Translations under genes and position numbers: made by a program
Origin: Larix kaempferi
Taxonomy: Eukaryota; Streptophyta; Pinopsida; Pinales; Pinaceae
Assembly (NCBI GenBank): GCA_027924585.1
Contig: BSBM01000637.1
Location: forward strand, 2,108,001-2,172,000
Length of the DNA: 64,000 nt
Reading direction: 5' to 3'
Notes under the pieces: generated by a model
Told to the model about the DNA's origin: nothing
Databases searched by the model: none
What the model saw: only the letters and a program-made list of their open reading frames with translations
In this document: piece after piece, positions 1 through 12,274 of the stretch
Numbering within the stretch: position 1 is the stretch's first letter
Layout of the letters: each line of letters starts with the position of its first letter

Positions 1-620
1 CATATATGCCTGCCTTTATAGCCAACGATTTGCGGCTCTCCTTGATGAATGACGGCTACACTATGCAACATAGATGGTGGATCCTTGTATTAACGACTCA
101 TTGATTACAATCACAGATCGCAGTCACGGATGGGAAATGCTATCCCTCTTCATCTTTTCACATGGGGTTACAGTCCACGTTTTCTTGGTGGCAGCGATTC
201 GGTGGCTTCCTTTGACCAACATAGCAATGGAGGCTCCTTTTCGTGATGGCTACCAATGGTGTTCCGATCATGTTGATCAGGAGATATCATTCAAATCGTA
301 GGGATTAACACTCAGGTCGCACGAGATCATGCTTAGGTCGCAGGGATAGAATGCTTCATGCACAGGTAAAATGCTTCACGCGATGGCAGCGATCTCTCTC
401 GTCTGCTCACACCCCCTCTATTCAGCGTCTCGTGGAGACAACCATGGCTCAGACATCCAACCTACAACCTATGCTCTGATACCAATACCACTTATTAGGT
501 TAAATAAACTACAACCTATGCTCTGCTACCAATACCACTTATTAGGTTAAATAAACAGATGAAAACAAGCACACAATGAAGAATATTTTATTCTCATAGG
601 AACTTTCATAGGAACTTTAA
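1..620 (-). repeat. possible Copia edge remnant with 47-bp tandem duplication
   Basis: The sequence GCTCTGATACCA at 473-484 is the complement of a plant initiator-Met primer binding site (TGGTATCAGAGC), so a minus-strand LTR retroelement edge may lie here. A 47-bp unit holding that site is duplicated in tandem (about 462-508 and 509-555); the second copy has one change in the site. No TG...CA LTR end abuts the site and no pol domain is visible, so this is only a candidate remnant. The open frame at 74-301 has no recognisable domain. Confidence 0.3.
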
Positions 621-2722
621 TACAATGGAGTTACTCAAACTCTTAATTAGGATTTTTCACATGCAATACCATGGGACACCCAAAACCAAAATCATGGACC
701 CATTAACCATCAATTATAAACCCATCTTTGACTTTTTTATCAAATCAAATCAAACCTAACATAATTTATTGTATTGTCAATAAATTATTTTTGTATATAT
801 ATGCATAATCTTATTATGGCAACCATTGCTAAATATATCAATAATGCAATAAAATAACCACAAGCGAGAAAAATTATTGTATTATAGAGTTTTACATTTT
901 ACTAATATTTTAGGTAGCATCACTTAAATAAAGTTTCATTCATTAAAATCACTTCCACTCTCAACATTATGCTCCATTTATCTTATATCTTATAGTGCTT
1001 TAGTTTTTGCAAGGTCTTTGAGAGTTATTTTTATTTTCTCTCATAACTTCAACTAGAAATTGTTATATGGCAAGAACAAGTGCTCCATGTACACACCAAA
1101 TGAGAAAGATTCCCTTCCATAAAATAATTTTCATATATCTTTGTCACAAAACCTATTACAATGCAATCTTTATAATTTGAACACTATGTAAAATATGACT
1201 TTATTAAAAAGAAGAATTCATGTAAAATGATTGTATCTCCAATGTTATAATGGATTTACCAATTATCTTTTGATGCATGCTCCAATGAGAATATCTACAT
1301 TACAAAAATTTAGTAACATTCAGGATGACACATCCATGGGCGATGTCTATATTGTGTAATTGTTTTTCTTTTTGTTTGGGAATAATATTTTTTCAATAAC
1401 TTTTAATTCATTGAAAAACAAGTCTTATATTGTTTATAATTCAATATTTTATAAAACAATTTTCTCAATCTACAATGACAAAGATACCATCACAAATTAA
1501 TATAATTCAAATAAATTATACATAAATAAATTAAAAAAATTATAGATAAACTATAGTTCAAATAAGAATATAATCATTGTAACATATAAACCAATATAAA
1601 TATCATAAATTAAAATAAACTCTAAAGTTAATGTACTCATTCACATAGTTGTACAATATTTACAAAAAGACTCTTTAACACTTTAACATTCAATTGAATA
1701 TCCACTCGATGATAATACTATATTTAAAGAAGAGTGGACTTACTAGAAACTTTGCGAATCGAATACCATTGCTATGTGATAGGAATTAATAATCATTTTT
1801 CTTGAAATTGATAGGAATTAATAATCATTTTTCTTGTATGTTGCCTTGGTTTACATGTAGTTAACTAATGAAAGGATTTTGTAGCTTTGATTTTCATGAC
1901 AATTTTTAGATGCTCTATCTTTAAATCAAGATTTAAAATGAAATCTGACATTTGAAGGACTTCAAGACTTGAGATAAATAAGGAACAATAGTTGTTGAAA
2001 AAAATATGCAACATCAAAATATATAAAAAATTTGTAAACCACTCAACATTGTGCTTCTCAATTTCAAAAGTGACCTCAAATTTTGAATATTTTCAAACCC
2101 AAAATTGATGGTAAACTTGCTTACATTCCTTAATTTTTTTGTTAAATTATTAAATACCCATTAAATTAACACTAATGTGATTATTGTGTAAATAATATAT
2201 TTTATAACTTTAACTTACATGTTGAAAAATTTATTCGAAATATTTGATCGTGACTATGCACTATTTTTTTTTCAAAGTGGAAAATTTGCCTCTTGATATT
2301 CTATTGAATGAAAGAAACTATCAGTTGTTACATCTTTTTGCATTGAAAAAACATTTTCCATCATGCCAAAATTGCCAAACCATACTACATCTGAATACTG
2401 AGAGCAATAAACCTTCATCTATTAAACATAACAAACTTGACTGAGCTACTACCGAAGTCCAACTAACAAAAATGTTAAACAGTAAGAAAGAACAAGAGAT
2501 ATTACATTCATCCATAAATTGAATAAACACTAGTAAACTTGCATAGACCCATTTGAAACAAGGGTCTCATCCTTGAACTTTTCAAAAAATAAAAGACCTT
2601 CAACAACACCCTTTTTGGAAAGATAGTCAGCAACATGATTATGTAATTTTTTTTAAACTTTATTTTATATTTTAATAAATTTAATAAAATTAATGGAATA
2701 TTAAAATGATTGACTCTTCATT

Positions 2723-2753
<31 letters not shown>

Positions 2754-4205
2754 GGAATTTAATTGATAAATATTAGTGTTATATCAAATTAAATTAATAT
2801 TGGAAAAACAATCCTTTCCATAAGTGTTTATCCAATTGACTATGCATAAATAAGTTATTTAATAAATTATCTTATCAACGTTATTAGGTTATTCTTAGAG
2901 GGCATGGTGGCATGAGAAATAAAAACCAAGTGATTGCATGACAATACAACTTGATTTATAATATCAACCATCCATGTCATGCCCTCCACATGGATTTAAG
3001 GATTATAATTTGGCCTTTTGCGACATGGATTATGGATTATAATATGTATTTATGTTTTCTTTCGAGAATGTTCAGCTGTAGGTGCACTTCAAAGCCTATA
3101 TTATCTTTTATAATTTGGTATTCCATGAACCCATAGTCTGTAAGTAATTGTTTGTTGATGTAGGAATTGAAGTTTTGAAAAAATATAGGTAGATAGAGAG
3201 AGATATTAGGTGGAATTAATGTTTGGATCTGGAAATTGTCATTATTAGGCTTGTGTTTTTGGCTCCCCAATTTGCACTTATGTGTCATGTCTGTTGGCAT
3301 ATTTTTCGGGATAGATGGTTCAATTGAGACTCTACTTTAGCTTATGCACCCTAGAAAATGATCAGAATGGCCCATAGTGGCCAACATTCTCTCATTCATT
3401 GCCCCATATGTGATATCAATGAGTTCATAATAATTTAAGGAGGAATGCCAAGGACAACATGACCTACATATTATCTATTACAAGTCAAATGGATAGGAAA
3501 CTTCACACTCACAATACTAAACATAAGGCTAGCATGAAAACATTGCTTTAACAAAATAAGGAAATTCATGTTTTAGAGAACAAATGCAATGCACCTTTCT
3601 TCGTCAACTACTTTTCAAATCAAACAAGAAAAATCCATATTAAAAAACAAGCAAACTCCATATTCAACTTATAACATTGAACAATATTTTGTAAATCAAG
3701 TAAGAAGATACAATGAACCAAATGCTTCCAAATGTTAAAATGAAAAGATAGGATTCCAATCTCCCACGCAGCAATCATGATTTTCAATAAAGCTCTATTT
3801 TTGTGTGTTTTTCATCTAGACATCTTCATTTGAGAGGAAATTTTTGGTTATCCTTTGCGAAGGATTGTTTTAAATTGTTTGAAAATAATTCACAATATGA
3901 TCATATTGTATTCTCACATATTTTTAAAGCAATAAACACCAAGGATGATTCTCCATCGAAGCAGGGACACTAGTTTCATATGGCTAGGAAATCGTAATGC
4001 ATGAGTATCGACAAAGACACAACACACTCTAAAATCTTGTTTTTTCTTCTATTTTTTAAAGGTTGTGTTATCTACTATAGAACTATTTCAGAAACTAACA
4101 CAAAAAGGAAACTAGTAGAGATTTTTAGATGTATAAGAAGAAGGATCATAAGCTTTGATGACTTTTTGTTGATCATTTACATCACAAACCATTTGTTATT
4201 AATTG
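621..4205. other. AT-rich DNA without a recognisable gene
   Basis: No reading frame longer than about 90 codons and no known domain is seen on either strand. Small structures only: a direct duplication of about 27 bp with a 32-bp period at 1778-1836 (GATAGGAATTAATAATC...), and a TA microsatellite at 2721-2750. This may be old, decayed repeat or host intergenic sequence. Confidence 0.6.
2721..2750. repeat. TA microsatellite
   Basis: About 13 uninterrupted TA dinucleotides in AT-rich DNA. Confidence 0.9.
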
Positions 4206-4210
4206 CATTG

Positions 4211-5860
4211 TGTCATGTCCCATCAGTGATGATCACTGTATTGAGTTCCTAACCCAATCAATCCCTTGGGTTGAGGATAAAACTTCATTTACTTGGGGTT
4301 AATTTTGAAAGTTCAAGCATTTATTAATTAGGAGGTGTTAGTTTATTTTTCCTAAAGTTTGATACGCAGTTGATGATAATTATTTTTCATTAAATAGTTA
4401 TTTTTATTTTGGAACAAAGTGGATAATGCTCCAGAAGTGTGCCTTGGAGGATAAGGTTGACCAAGAGGTGACTTGCAAGAGAATATAGGTGAAAGTATCC
4501 AAATCTAGAAAATCAGGAAAAAGAAAGAAAAGATAGTACAAAGCAGAAAGGCAACAAAACTCAGGAAAAGAAGCATAAAGCAGAAAGCAACATAAAAGCA
4601 TAAAGCAGGATAAAGACAAAAAAGAAGGTTAAGGAAGAAAAGCAGGATAAGGAAGAAAAGCAAGATAAGGAAGAAAAGCAAGAAAAAGCATTCAAAAGCA
4701 AAGAAGGATAGAAAAGCTAAAGCATAAAAGGTAAAAGCTGAAATCAAAGCAAAAAAGGAGAAAAGGATGAAATCAAGCTTTCCTTATCCATCCATGAGGG
4801 CGCATTAGCCTATGAGACTTTCTACTCAAGCCATCCTCCATATATAAAAGAAGGAGAGTGCACCACTATCACATATTTTGACAGTTGGAGAATTGGAGTG
4901 AGTGTAATTGTGCCTCAATGGCTTGGGAGATGTGCCCCTAGTCCAAGCTGGGAGATGTGCCACTGCTTTTTGTGAGAGGATGATGGAATTCAACCATTGT
5001 AATTGACTTTATTGAAGGTATTGAAGTCTGAAATAGTGGAGTACGATCTTATGACATATTTGATAGCTATCCATGCTGATCTATGAATATTTTCCTAGTC
5101 TTTCTTAATAGAAGAACTTGTTATTGATCTATCTGTTTTATGAGAACTATCTGATGAGTAAATCAGATACCGATGGCTGATATGACTGTAATAATGGACC
5201 TTTGATATCAATTCTAAATTTTTACTGAATAAAAATATGATTCCAATACCTCTTTCTTGCACCTAGTCTAGATTTCTACGAAAATAAGCTAGTTTCCAGT
5301 ACTTGTTTTATAAATGAATGAATATCATTCCAAATGAAGTTATTTATGTTCATTATTTTAATTAATTTGTCAAATGACTCATTCCAATATTAAAATCATA
5401 AATTCGTGAGCCTCTTTGATTATTTGGAAATTCTTGAATTTGGCCTAGTTGTGCAATCCTCGAAGGCAATTTTACTTGTATGTTTGTGAGACCTCCTAAG
5501 AATTTTACCAAACTTGATGGAGAAAACCGAGGATGATAATTGATTTTTTTTAATGTTATTGATACTTCCCAATTCAAAATACCTCACCATTGGTTCTTAG
5601 GAAATGCTTAGTTGATGTTCTAGTTTGCATATGTTAGGGTGCCCAAGATCCTTGGAGTAGACTTCAACCTCACTGATGTTTGAAAAATTAATGGTCCCAG
5701 TACATTGTGAAAAGTTCCATCAACTGGAATTATCCTCATCCCTTCCAAATTTCTTTGAGTTTACTTCCTATAGTTAGAAAAGTCACCATAGTTCATTGTT
5801 TTTCCTTAAGTCTTGTAGGAGAGTTAGTTAGTGTATCATCATATCTGATTGGTACATTAA
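4211..5860 (+). repeat. Element A 5' LTR
   Basis: It begins TGTCATGTCC and ends around GGTACATTA, next to the primer binding site. It matches 23793-25424 along its length with many substitutions and small indels. A purine-rich imperfect repeat (AAGCA/GATAAGGAAGAAAAG type) fills about 4490-4770; minus-strand open frames there are low-complexity artefacts. Confidence 0.9.
4840..4850 (+). promoter_or_regulatory. Element A LTR TATA box
   Basis: ATATATAAAAG lies within the LTR, followed by a GA-rich stretch. It is the best TATA candidate for element transcription. The matching position in the 3' LTR is altered. Confidence 0.5.
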
Positions 5861-5862
5861 AG

Positions 5863-5874
5863 TGGTATCAGATC
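5863..5874 (+). promoter_or_regulatory. Element A primer binding site
   Basis: TGGTATCAGATC directly after the 5' LTR differs by one base from the 12-nt complement of plant initiator-Met tRNA, the usual primer for minus-strand DNA synthesis in these elements. Confidence 0.8.
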
Positions 5875-5907
5875 ATGGTCCTATGAACCTACTCTTTTCA
5901 TTTTTCT

Positions 5908-7096
5908 ATGAGTCCAAAAATACATTCTGATACCAATAAGAAAGATCCTCTGACAGAGGAAGATGAAGGAGAAGAAGTCAATTCTACTGAAGACGAGTTA
6001 CAAGGAGAATAAGAGATGTATCACAATGAAGAGAAAGATGAGTTCAAACTCTTTGTGAAAAGCATGATGAAAGGTTTCCATTACATATCTCACAACATTA
6101 TCCAATTCGGAAAAGAGACCAAAGAATTCTTAGCTCAACAGCTAGGAAAAAAAATGGAGAGGGGAGTAGCAATGGTTCCCAACATGTTGAAAGGATGATC
6201 AGTGGTGGTTATATTTTCTCAAGAAATGTGCCTCAGAATCGCCCTGATGAATTCAAGATGGAGTCTCAGTACAAATCAAGGACAACTATGCCCAAATTTA
6301 CTGAAGAGAAAATGGAGGAACCTGATGTTCGAAATGAAGGTCTTGCTTCATGGGAGGATAAGTATGTTGAGTACCTTACACTAAATGAATAAAGGATAAG
6401 AGCCTTTCCATTCAAATACTTCTATGATATTTAGTACAATACCAATTCAAGAGGATTTTTTTGGATGGAAAATCATAATTATGCGTTAAAATATGCTATT
6501 GGTAAGATTTCACTGCCTTACTTTGATGGCTCACAAAAGTGCACTGCTAGTTCTTGGATTCAAAAGATAGATACCTATTTTCAGTTGAATCCAATGGATG
6601 AGATAGATCTGCTATCAATTTGGATACTCTACACTTATATGGTGAAGCCAATGACTGGTGGTTTCATGGCATGAATACACTTGGACATGATCAAGTGACC
6701 ACCTATGAAGAGTTCACAAGAATATTGCCTGAAAGGTTTGAAATAAGAGATCCTGAAATCACTTTCAGAGAACAAGAGCATGTGAAGCAGACTGGAACTC
6801 CTGATGCCTACATCTCTGATTGTCAAAAAATAGTTGTGATGGTCACTGATATCTCAAAATCTTGCTTGATCCTATTATTCATTGAAGGATTAGTAGAATC
6901 TTTGAAAGGTTTGGTGAAGTCCTACAGACCCTCTACCTTGCATGATGCATTGAGTAGAATAAGAGATTTGCAAGATTCTATTCCAAGGACAAGGTTTCCT
7001 CATAGAAATATTGTTCCCACTCAATTCAAGAATCAAAGGCCACCCATGAAGAGTCCTTTTGGAAATTTCAAGAAGGAAACTTACTCCAAAGATTGA
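5908..7096 (+). pseudogene. Element A gag (broken)
   Basis: The likely start is ATG 5908, 34 bp after the primer site; the frame is acidic and glutamate-rich, then broken by a stop at about 6010, a frameshift near 6195 and another near 6630. The capsid-like part runs from about 6470 to 6960: LPYFDG, then a WW pair (ANDWWFHG) and YEEFTRILPERF, which fit the Retrotrans_gag pattern. It ends in a basic tail (6960-7090). The product would have been the particle structural protein. At least three reading-frame breaks make it non-functional. Confidence 0.8.
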
Positions 7097-7800
7097 AATG
7101 AATTGAGAAGAAGGAAGCTGTGTTTCACCTATCAGGAACCATGGGTTCTAGGACATAGGTGTGCTAAGGGAAAAACACACTATATTGAATTTTTTTCAGA
7201 GAGAGAAGCTGAGGAGGAGGGAGAAGATGCTCCATAAGATTCCGAAGTGGCCTATGATACTGCGGAAGAAGAACACACGCCTGAGAAGAGCAAAATTGCA
7301 GTATTATCAGGAGTGCCTTGCTTCCACACTCTCAGATTCAAAGGAGTGGTTCAAGGGAAATCAATCACTGTGTTAGTGGATGGAGTAGCAACACATAAAT
7401 TCATTGATTCATCTTTGGTTGAAAGAATAAATCTACCTACTGAGAAATTAAGAGGCTTTACTGTTATCATTCCAGGTAATAATTCTATGGATTGTTCTAG
7501 ATGGATTCCTAAATTGCAAATCACTATAGGAGATCACACTATTATAGATAGCTTTTATGTTGTGAATGTGGCTGATACTAACATGGTTTTGGGAGTACAA
7601 TTGTTGTATTCAATTGGGACTTGAACACAATAGACTACCAAATTCCTGAGATGACATTACAAGGGGAAGGTGGAAAGGAGGTAGTGTTGAGAGGAATCAA
7701 CACCTACCCAAAGAAAATGGTGAGTGCACACAGTATGAGGTACCTATTGAGGCATGGTGACATTGAGTGGGATGCATAGTGCCTATTCACTACTAAAGGC
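7097..7800 (+). pseudogene. Element A zinc knuckle and protease (broken)
   Basis: Just after the gag stop the same frame gives CFTYQEPWVLGHRC, a CCHC zinc knuckle with its second Cys changed to Tyr. From 7247 an aspartic protease domain follows. Its active-site region reads LVDGVATHKFIDSSLV, where related elements have D-x-G-A-(T/S), so the second glycine position is degraded. The C-terminal half (NMVLGVQLLYSIGT) resembles the LG(V/M)-W/L segment of retropepsins. Stops occur at 7622 and later. Confidence 0.75.
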
Positions 7801-8360
7801 ACATCCTTATAAGTAGAACAATATCCAGAAGACATTCAAAAATTGATCCAAAAGCATAAGAGGGTATTTAGGGACCTTCCTCATGGTATGCCACCTGATA
7901 CAGGAGTGGAGCATAGAATTGAGTTGTATATAGGCACATCACCTATCAAAGTCCATCCTTAAAAGCACCCAAAAATATTTGAGTATGAGATAGAGTGAAC
8001 CATCAAGGAATTACTTGACTCGGGATTCATTAGACCAAGCTCAAGACCTTTTGCATCATCTGTAGTCGTTGTGAAGATGAAAGATGGGACCATGCGCATG
8101 TGCATAGACTACAAAGCACTCAATAGGAAGACTATCAAGAATATATATCCTATCCCAAGTATTGATGAGCTGATGGATGAACTACATGGAGCCAAACACT
8201 TTTCAAAGATTGACCTTCACTCTGGTTACCATCAAATGAGTATGCTGGAGGAGGACATTTAGAAGACAACTTTTCGGTGTCATCATGGGCACTTTGAGTT
8301 CCTAGTTATGCCTTTTGGACTCACTAATGCACCTGCAACTTTTCAATATTCCATGAATAG
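7801..8360 (+). pseudogene. Element A RT, N-terminal half
   Basis: Fingers and palm start of a Ty3 reverse transcriptase: [44 protein letters not shown] and [14 protein letters not shown] are all readable. There are stops near 7960, 8000 and 8262. The frame stops at the insertion point of element B; the catalytic FFDD resumes at 21541. Confidence 0.9.
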
Positions 8361-8365
8361 AGTGT

Positions 8366-9873
8366 TGTTGGAGCATAGGCCGCAGCTATGGTAAAGCTGC
8401 CAATTTTGAGGAAAAAGCACTAAGTTTGAAGGTAAAGCTGCTAATTTTGAGGAAAAGCACCATTTTTGGCAGAAATGAACAGTGCGTGGTACGGCACCAG
8501 ATGGACGAGCTCACCGTAGATTGCGGGCTGAAAATCATGGAGCTCGCGTGCACGTCAAAGGAAAGAGTAAATAAGGTGGCCGAGTAGAAAGCTCAACCAC
8601 CACAATAAATGAAGTGGCGGAAGAGGGCTCAGCTACCCTCATTAAGGCAAAGTACAGGAGTTATGGTTGCTCGGACCAAGGAAGAACAACGGGCCGAAGC
8701 ATTGAAGGTGAAGGACAAGGAGCAAAGAACGATGAAGCGGCGCCCATACCCGCGATCTGCGCCGAAAATCGTGGAGTCTGCAGGAAGCTGGGATGTGACT
8801 GCAAGAGGCGCCTGCAGTACACCTAGCTGTGTCAGTGGTTAGGGTTTTTGGGGATCACTGTTGGGGAAAGGCCCATAGTTTTGTAAAGGTGCGACCCTCA
8901 GGGCCACCTATATATATGTGTAATTGGAAAGGGAAAAGGGTTAGATGGGTTAGTTAGTTGGTTAGAGAATTAGAGAGTTAGAGTCTCTGGTATTGTTGTG
9001 TTTTGTAAAGCTGTTAATGAGAGTTTTGTGCATGTAAGAAGGCCGCGATCTCGCAGGAAGACCGCTTGGCGTAAAGGCCATTATATGTATCGATCAGTCA
9101 CAAGAGGACTGGGGAATGTGATTGTATGTCTTTGTCATTGATATATCTGTAGAGGAGGAGAATCGATCTAAGAGAAGGGCTCCCAGCTGTGTGCATGGAG
9201 TTTCCCAAAAAGATCTAAGGCTACAGCTGTGTGCGCAGCGAAACTGTGTTAGCTATATCTCAAGTTAATATAAAACAGTCCCGTGGACGTGGCTTCCTTC
9301 CTGGAGGTGAACTACATAATTCTTCTTGATTGTGATGATGTTTTATGTGATTGTAGTTCTTTGTCTTACTGTCTATGTTTCTATGAATGCTTCACTATCA
9401 TTATGAATGAGTATGTAGAGTAAATCCTTGAAGCTCCCTCAGAAGTTCTCGTACAAAGTCGAAGGAGTATGTAAGCACGCTGTCACCGTAGCGCTTAAGG
9501 AGTGTGTTACTGCATTGTAGTGCAAGGGAAGAGACGATACACAGTGTATCAGAGGTAGCGGGTAAGAGACTCGTGCGCAGGTGCGGAGCTACCGCACAGT
9601 GCAGGCTAGAGAGTAAGTTCCAACGCCATAGCGCCGTGAGACCTGTGGAAGAGTAAGACACTGTTCCGAGGTTACCTGCAAGGAGAGAAGGAAGAAGACT
9701 GTAGATTCCACACCGCCTCGGTTAAGGAAACCTAATTCCTTAGCCCCCCCATAGCCACTTCGGGTGAGACTTCGGGCTGCTGCGCAGCTCGTTGCTGAAA
9801 GGGCTAGTGCGCCAAAGGGGTGTTTGTTGCTGCGCATCCTGAAAACCTGGGTCTGTCCAGAAAGTAGCCAACA
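8366..9873 (+). repeat. Element B 5' LTR
   Basis: It begins TGTTGGAGC and ends GCCAACA; its partner is 20028-21535 at identical length. The first 500 bp (U3) contain a long open frame in both copies (see third ORF), with the same two stops in both (8587 and 8607 region). A GT-rich GGTTAGTTAGTTGG tract lies at 8940-8960. Confidence 0.95.
8908..8918 (+). promoter_or_regulatory. Element B LTR TATA box
   Basis: CTATATATATG occurs in both LTRs (also about 20571-20580), about 550 bp from the LTR start. It is the likely promoter for genomic RNA, placing U3 at roughly the first 580 bp. Confidence 0.6.
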
Positions 9874-9914
9874 AATGGTTCCATTGCCGGCCAACAAATG
9901 GTCTCATTGCCAGC
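9868..9914 (+). promoter_or_regulatory. Element B primer binding site, tandemly duplicated with LTR tip
   Basis: TGGTTCCATTGCCGG at 9876-9890 starts two bases after the LTR and resembles the TGGCGCCGTTGCCGG primer site found in many plant Tat/Athila-type elements. The last six LTR bases plus this site recur immediately as CCAACAAATGGTCTCATTGC at 9891-9910, so the LTR tip and primer site are present twice in tandem (period 23 bp). Which copy primed replication cannot be told from sequence. Confidence 0.6.
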
Positions 9915-9938
9915 TTTAACCCTATTATTTTGAAGGCA

Positions 9939-12250
9939 ATGTGGTGCTGGAATCCTACAGCTAAAGAAATTCAAGAGTGGTTTGATTGAAAGGCTAGAGA
10001 GTTCGCTGAACGTGAAAATAGAAGCCCTAGGCTTCAGACAGAAGACTGGTTGCAGAAGCATATTTATACTGACCTTCATGAAATCTTCTTTGTAACATTT
10101 GCAATCGAGTTCCATGAGTGGGTATCCAAGCTAGCACATACTGGACCCACTGTGCATGTTGATCGACCTATCGTTTGGATGCCTGAGCTGGTTAGCGCTG
10201 TGAAGCGGGTAGATAATCCTGTATCCCGTGCAATAGACTTTTGGTTGAACAGTCTGCTGGAAGGCTTCATCACCGAGTTCGCAGCAGATACGAGAACGAG
10301 CTTCAGCGAGGCTAAAAGGAGCTTCTTCAAAGCATACAGGGGTAAGTTCTTAAATTTTCTGAACTTGTGGATTAAAATGCTCTTATATGAAAAAGGAAAA
10401 TTGTGCATAGCTTCCGATGAATAGCATAGACAAGTAATGTTCACAGATTCTGATAGTGATCTTGAAGATATTGGTTGCACTCGTAGCGGAAAACGGTATA
10501 AAGTAGGCCTCGACCAACATTCTTTGAGTCTAGCCCAGAAGATAGTCGAGCTCGTAGAGTGAGCCATATAGAGAGACAAGGGAGTGCTCATATCCCTTAT
10601 CACCCTTTTACAACGCAAAAGCCAGACGGGGCTCGGCATAACCCCGCAGCAACACCCTCTAGTAGCCCGCACAGTACTTCTAGTACCTCAGTCCCACCTT
10701 TGTTTAACCATCTAGGAGGCAGTGCCACAACACCTCCACATCAGCCTAGCGTAAGAAGGATGGGTGATGACATGAAGCTACCAACCTTTAGAGGAACATG
10801 GCTAGAAGACCCTGAGCAGCACTGGTTTCTATGTGAAGCCATGTGGACGATTAAGCAAATTAATGATGATGATGTTAAGCTGGTTCAGTTAGCAACCACA
10901 CTAAGAGAGAGCGCCTTAACTTGGTTTATGAAATACTCAGCAACACAGAATAGGATGCTTGCTGATGTAAGAAGTGATATGATTAAAGAATTCAAGAAAC
11001 CTAAATCAGAATCACAGTGCATAACAGAACTCAAAGACATAAAACAGTTGCCTACAGAATCAGTATGGGACATTGACCAGAAGTTCAAAGCCTTGATAGA
11101 TCAAGTAAGCTTTGAGTTTGCACCGCAGCAACATAAGGAATGGTTCATTGCTGCGCTGCTTCCTCATATTAGACTTTCTCTTATGCAACAGAATCTCACT
11201 ACTCAAGAACAAGCTCTAGAGATGGCTATGAAACTAGAAGCTTCACCAATTGCTGGAACAAGCAACGATGTTGCGCAGTTGCAGAACCAAATAGCAAACC
11301 TAACCTTGCAAGTGCATGATATTAAGAAAGGAAAGGATGTTAAAGAAGAAATTTGGTGTACAAAGTGTAGAGCACAAGGACATTCAAAGGACCATTGTCC
11401 TATTTTCATAGATTATATTTCAAGTGGAGCACCTAACCCTTTACCACAGGCTCAGGGGCCTTGGTGTGAAATCTGTAGAACTAGAGGCCATAGACCACAA
11501 GAGTGTCATTTGTTACAGAAATATGTACAAACTCCAAAGAATCTATATTGTAACTTCTGTAAATCAGTAGGCCATGATGAGAACAATTGCAGAGCATATG
11601 GGCTTATGATAGAAAGAAAGCACGATGTTTATAGAGTACAGTCAGAACCACAGGGAACCACAGCAGGTCCGGAGTATGACCCAGCTCGCGAAGGCCAAGG
11701 AGGAAATTACAGGGGCCGAGGACACGCAGCAGGTTTTTGTCGTGGAAGAGGATAGATCACTTGTTATAACTGCGGAGCTCAAGGCCATTATGCAAGGGAT
11801 TGCCAAAACCCTACAACCATCTACAGATACTGTAAATCTTATGATCATGTCATTGAAGAATGCCCTCAGTTGATGGCCAAGATGCAAGAAAAGAAGCCAC
11901 AGGTTAACCGAAATATTCAGTTGATTGCAGCAAAAAAAAGAGAACCAGATCCTACAGTTAATATAGTGATGCGCAGTGGAGCAACCACTGGTGCGCCAGA
12001 GTCGGGAACTGGAAAGCCAGCAACACAATGGGTGCACCGCGCTAATATTAAACCATCCCCGCTTGACCTACAGAAGAAAAAAGAAGCATTCAAGCAAGCT
12101 TAAGAGTATTTCTCAGATCTGTGAGCTTCAAGTTCTGTCGCATTACCGCACAATGATATCAGACCGCATGTGCCACAAGAGAACCTGGTACGAGAGTAGG
12201 CCACTACATCTAGAAGGCTTGATGAGGAGGATACACTAGGAAGTGTTCAT
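9939..12250 (+). pseudogene. Element B gag with N-terminal extension and five zinc knuckles
   Basis: I place the start at ATG 9939. The frame runs through stops at 9987 and 10422 to GCTRSGKRY (about 10470), shifts near 10500, and continues from 10502 to 12103. Regions: a conserved N-terminal domain (10050-10410, with VSRAIDFW and LNLWIKMLLYE, also found in element E); a Pro/Ser-rich linker; capsid from about 10760 (LPTFRGTWLEDPEQHWF, LRESALTWFMKY); then zinc knuckles at 11357, about 11467, about 11550, 11762 and about 11830, the last with its first Cys apparently lost. Stops lie at 11753 and 12101. Gag forms the particle and binds genomic RNA. This Gag of about 750 residues is much longer than a typical Ty3 Gag. 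Confidence 0.85.
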
Positions 12251-12274
12251 GCTTTCCAAAGAAGCTGCTTAAAG

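Noticed and set aside
4404-4747. Overlapping minus-strand frames rich in Leu and Phe, like membrane proteins
   Set aside because: They are the complement of purine-rich repeats in the LTR of element A; the same happens at 23931-24305 in the other LTR. No conservation of frame.
9875-9914. tRNA gene remnant next to the LTR of element B
   Set aside because: Only a primer-site length match to a tRNA 3' end; no cloverleaf arms.
10342-10446. Possible intron (GGGTAAGT ... TTCACAG) between the Gag N-terminal part and capsid in element B
   Set aside because: The supposed intron translates in frame and aligns with element E (LWIKML), so it is coding; the break is a stop at 10422.
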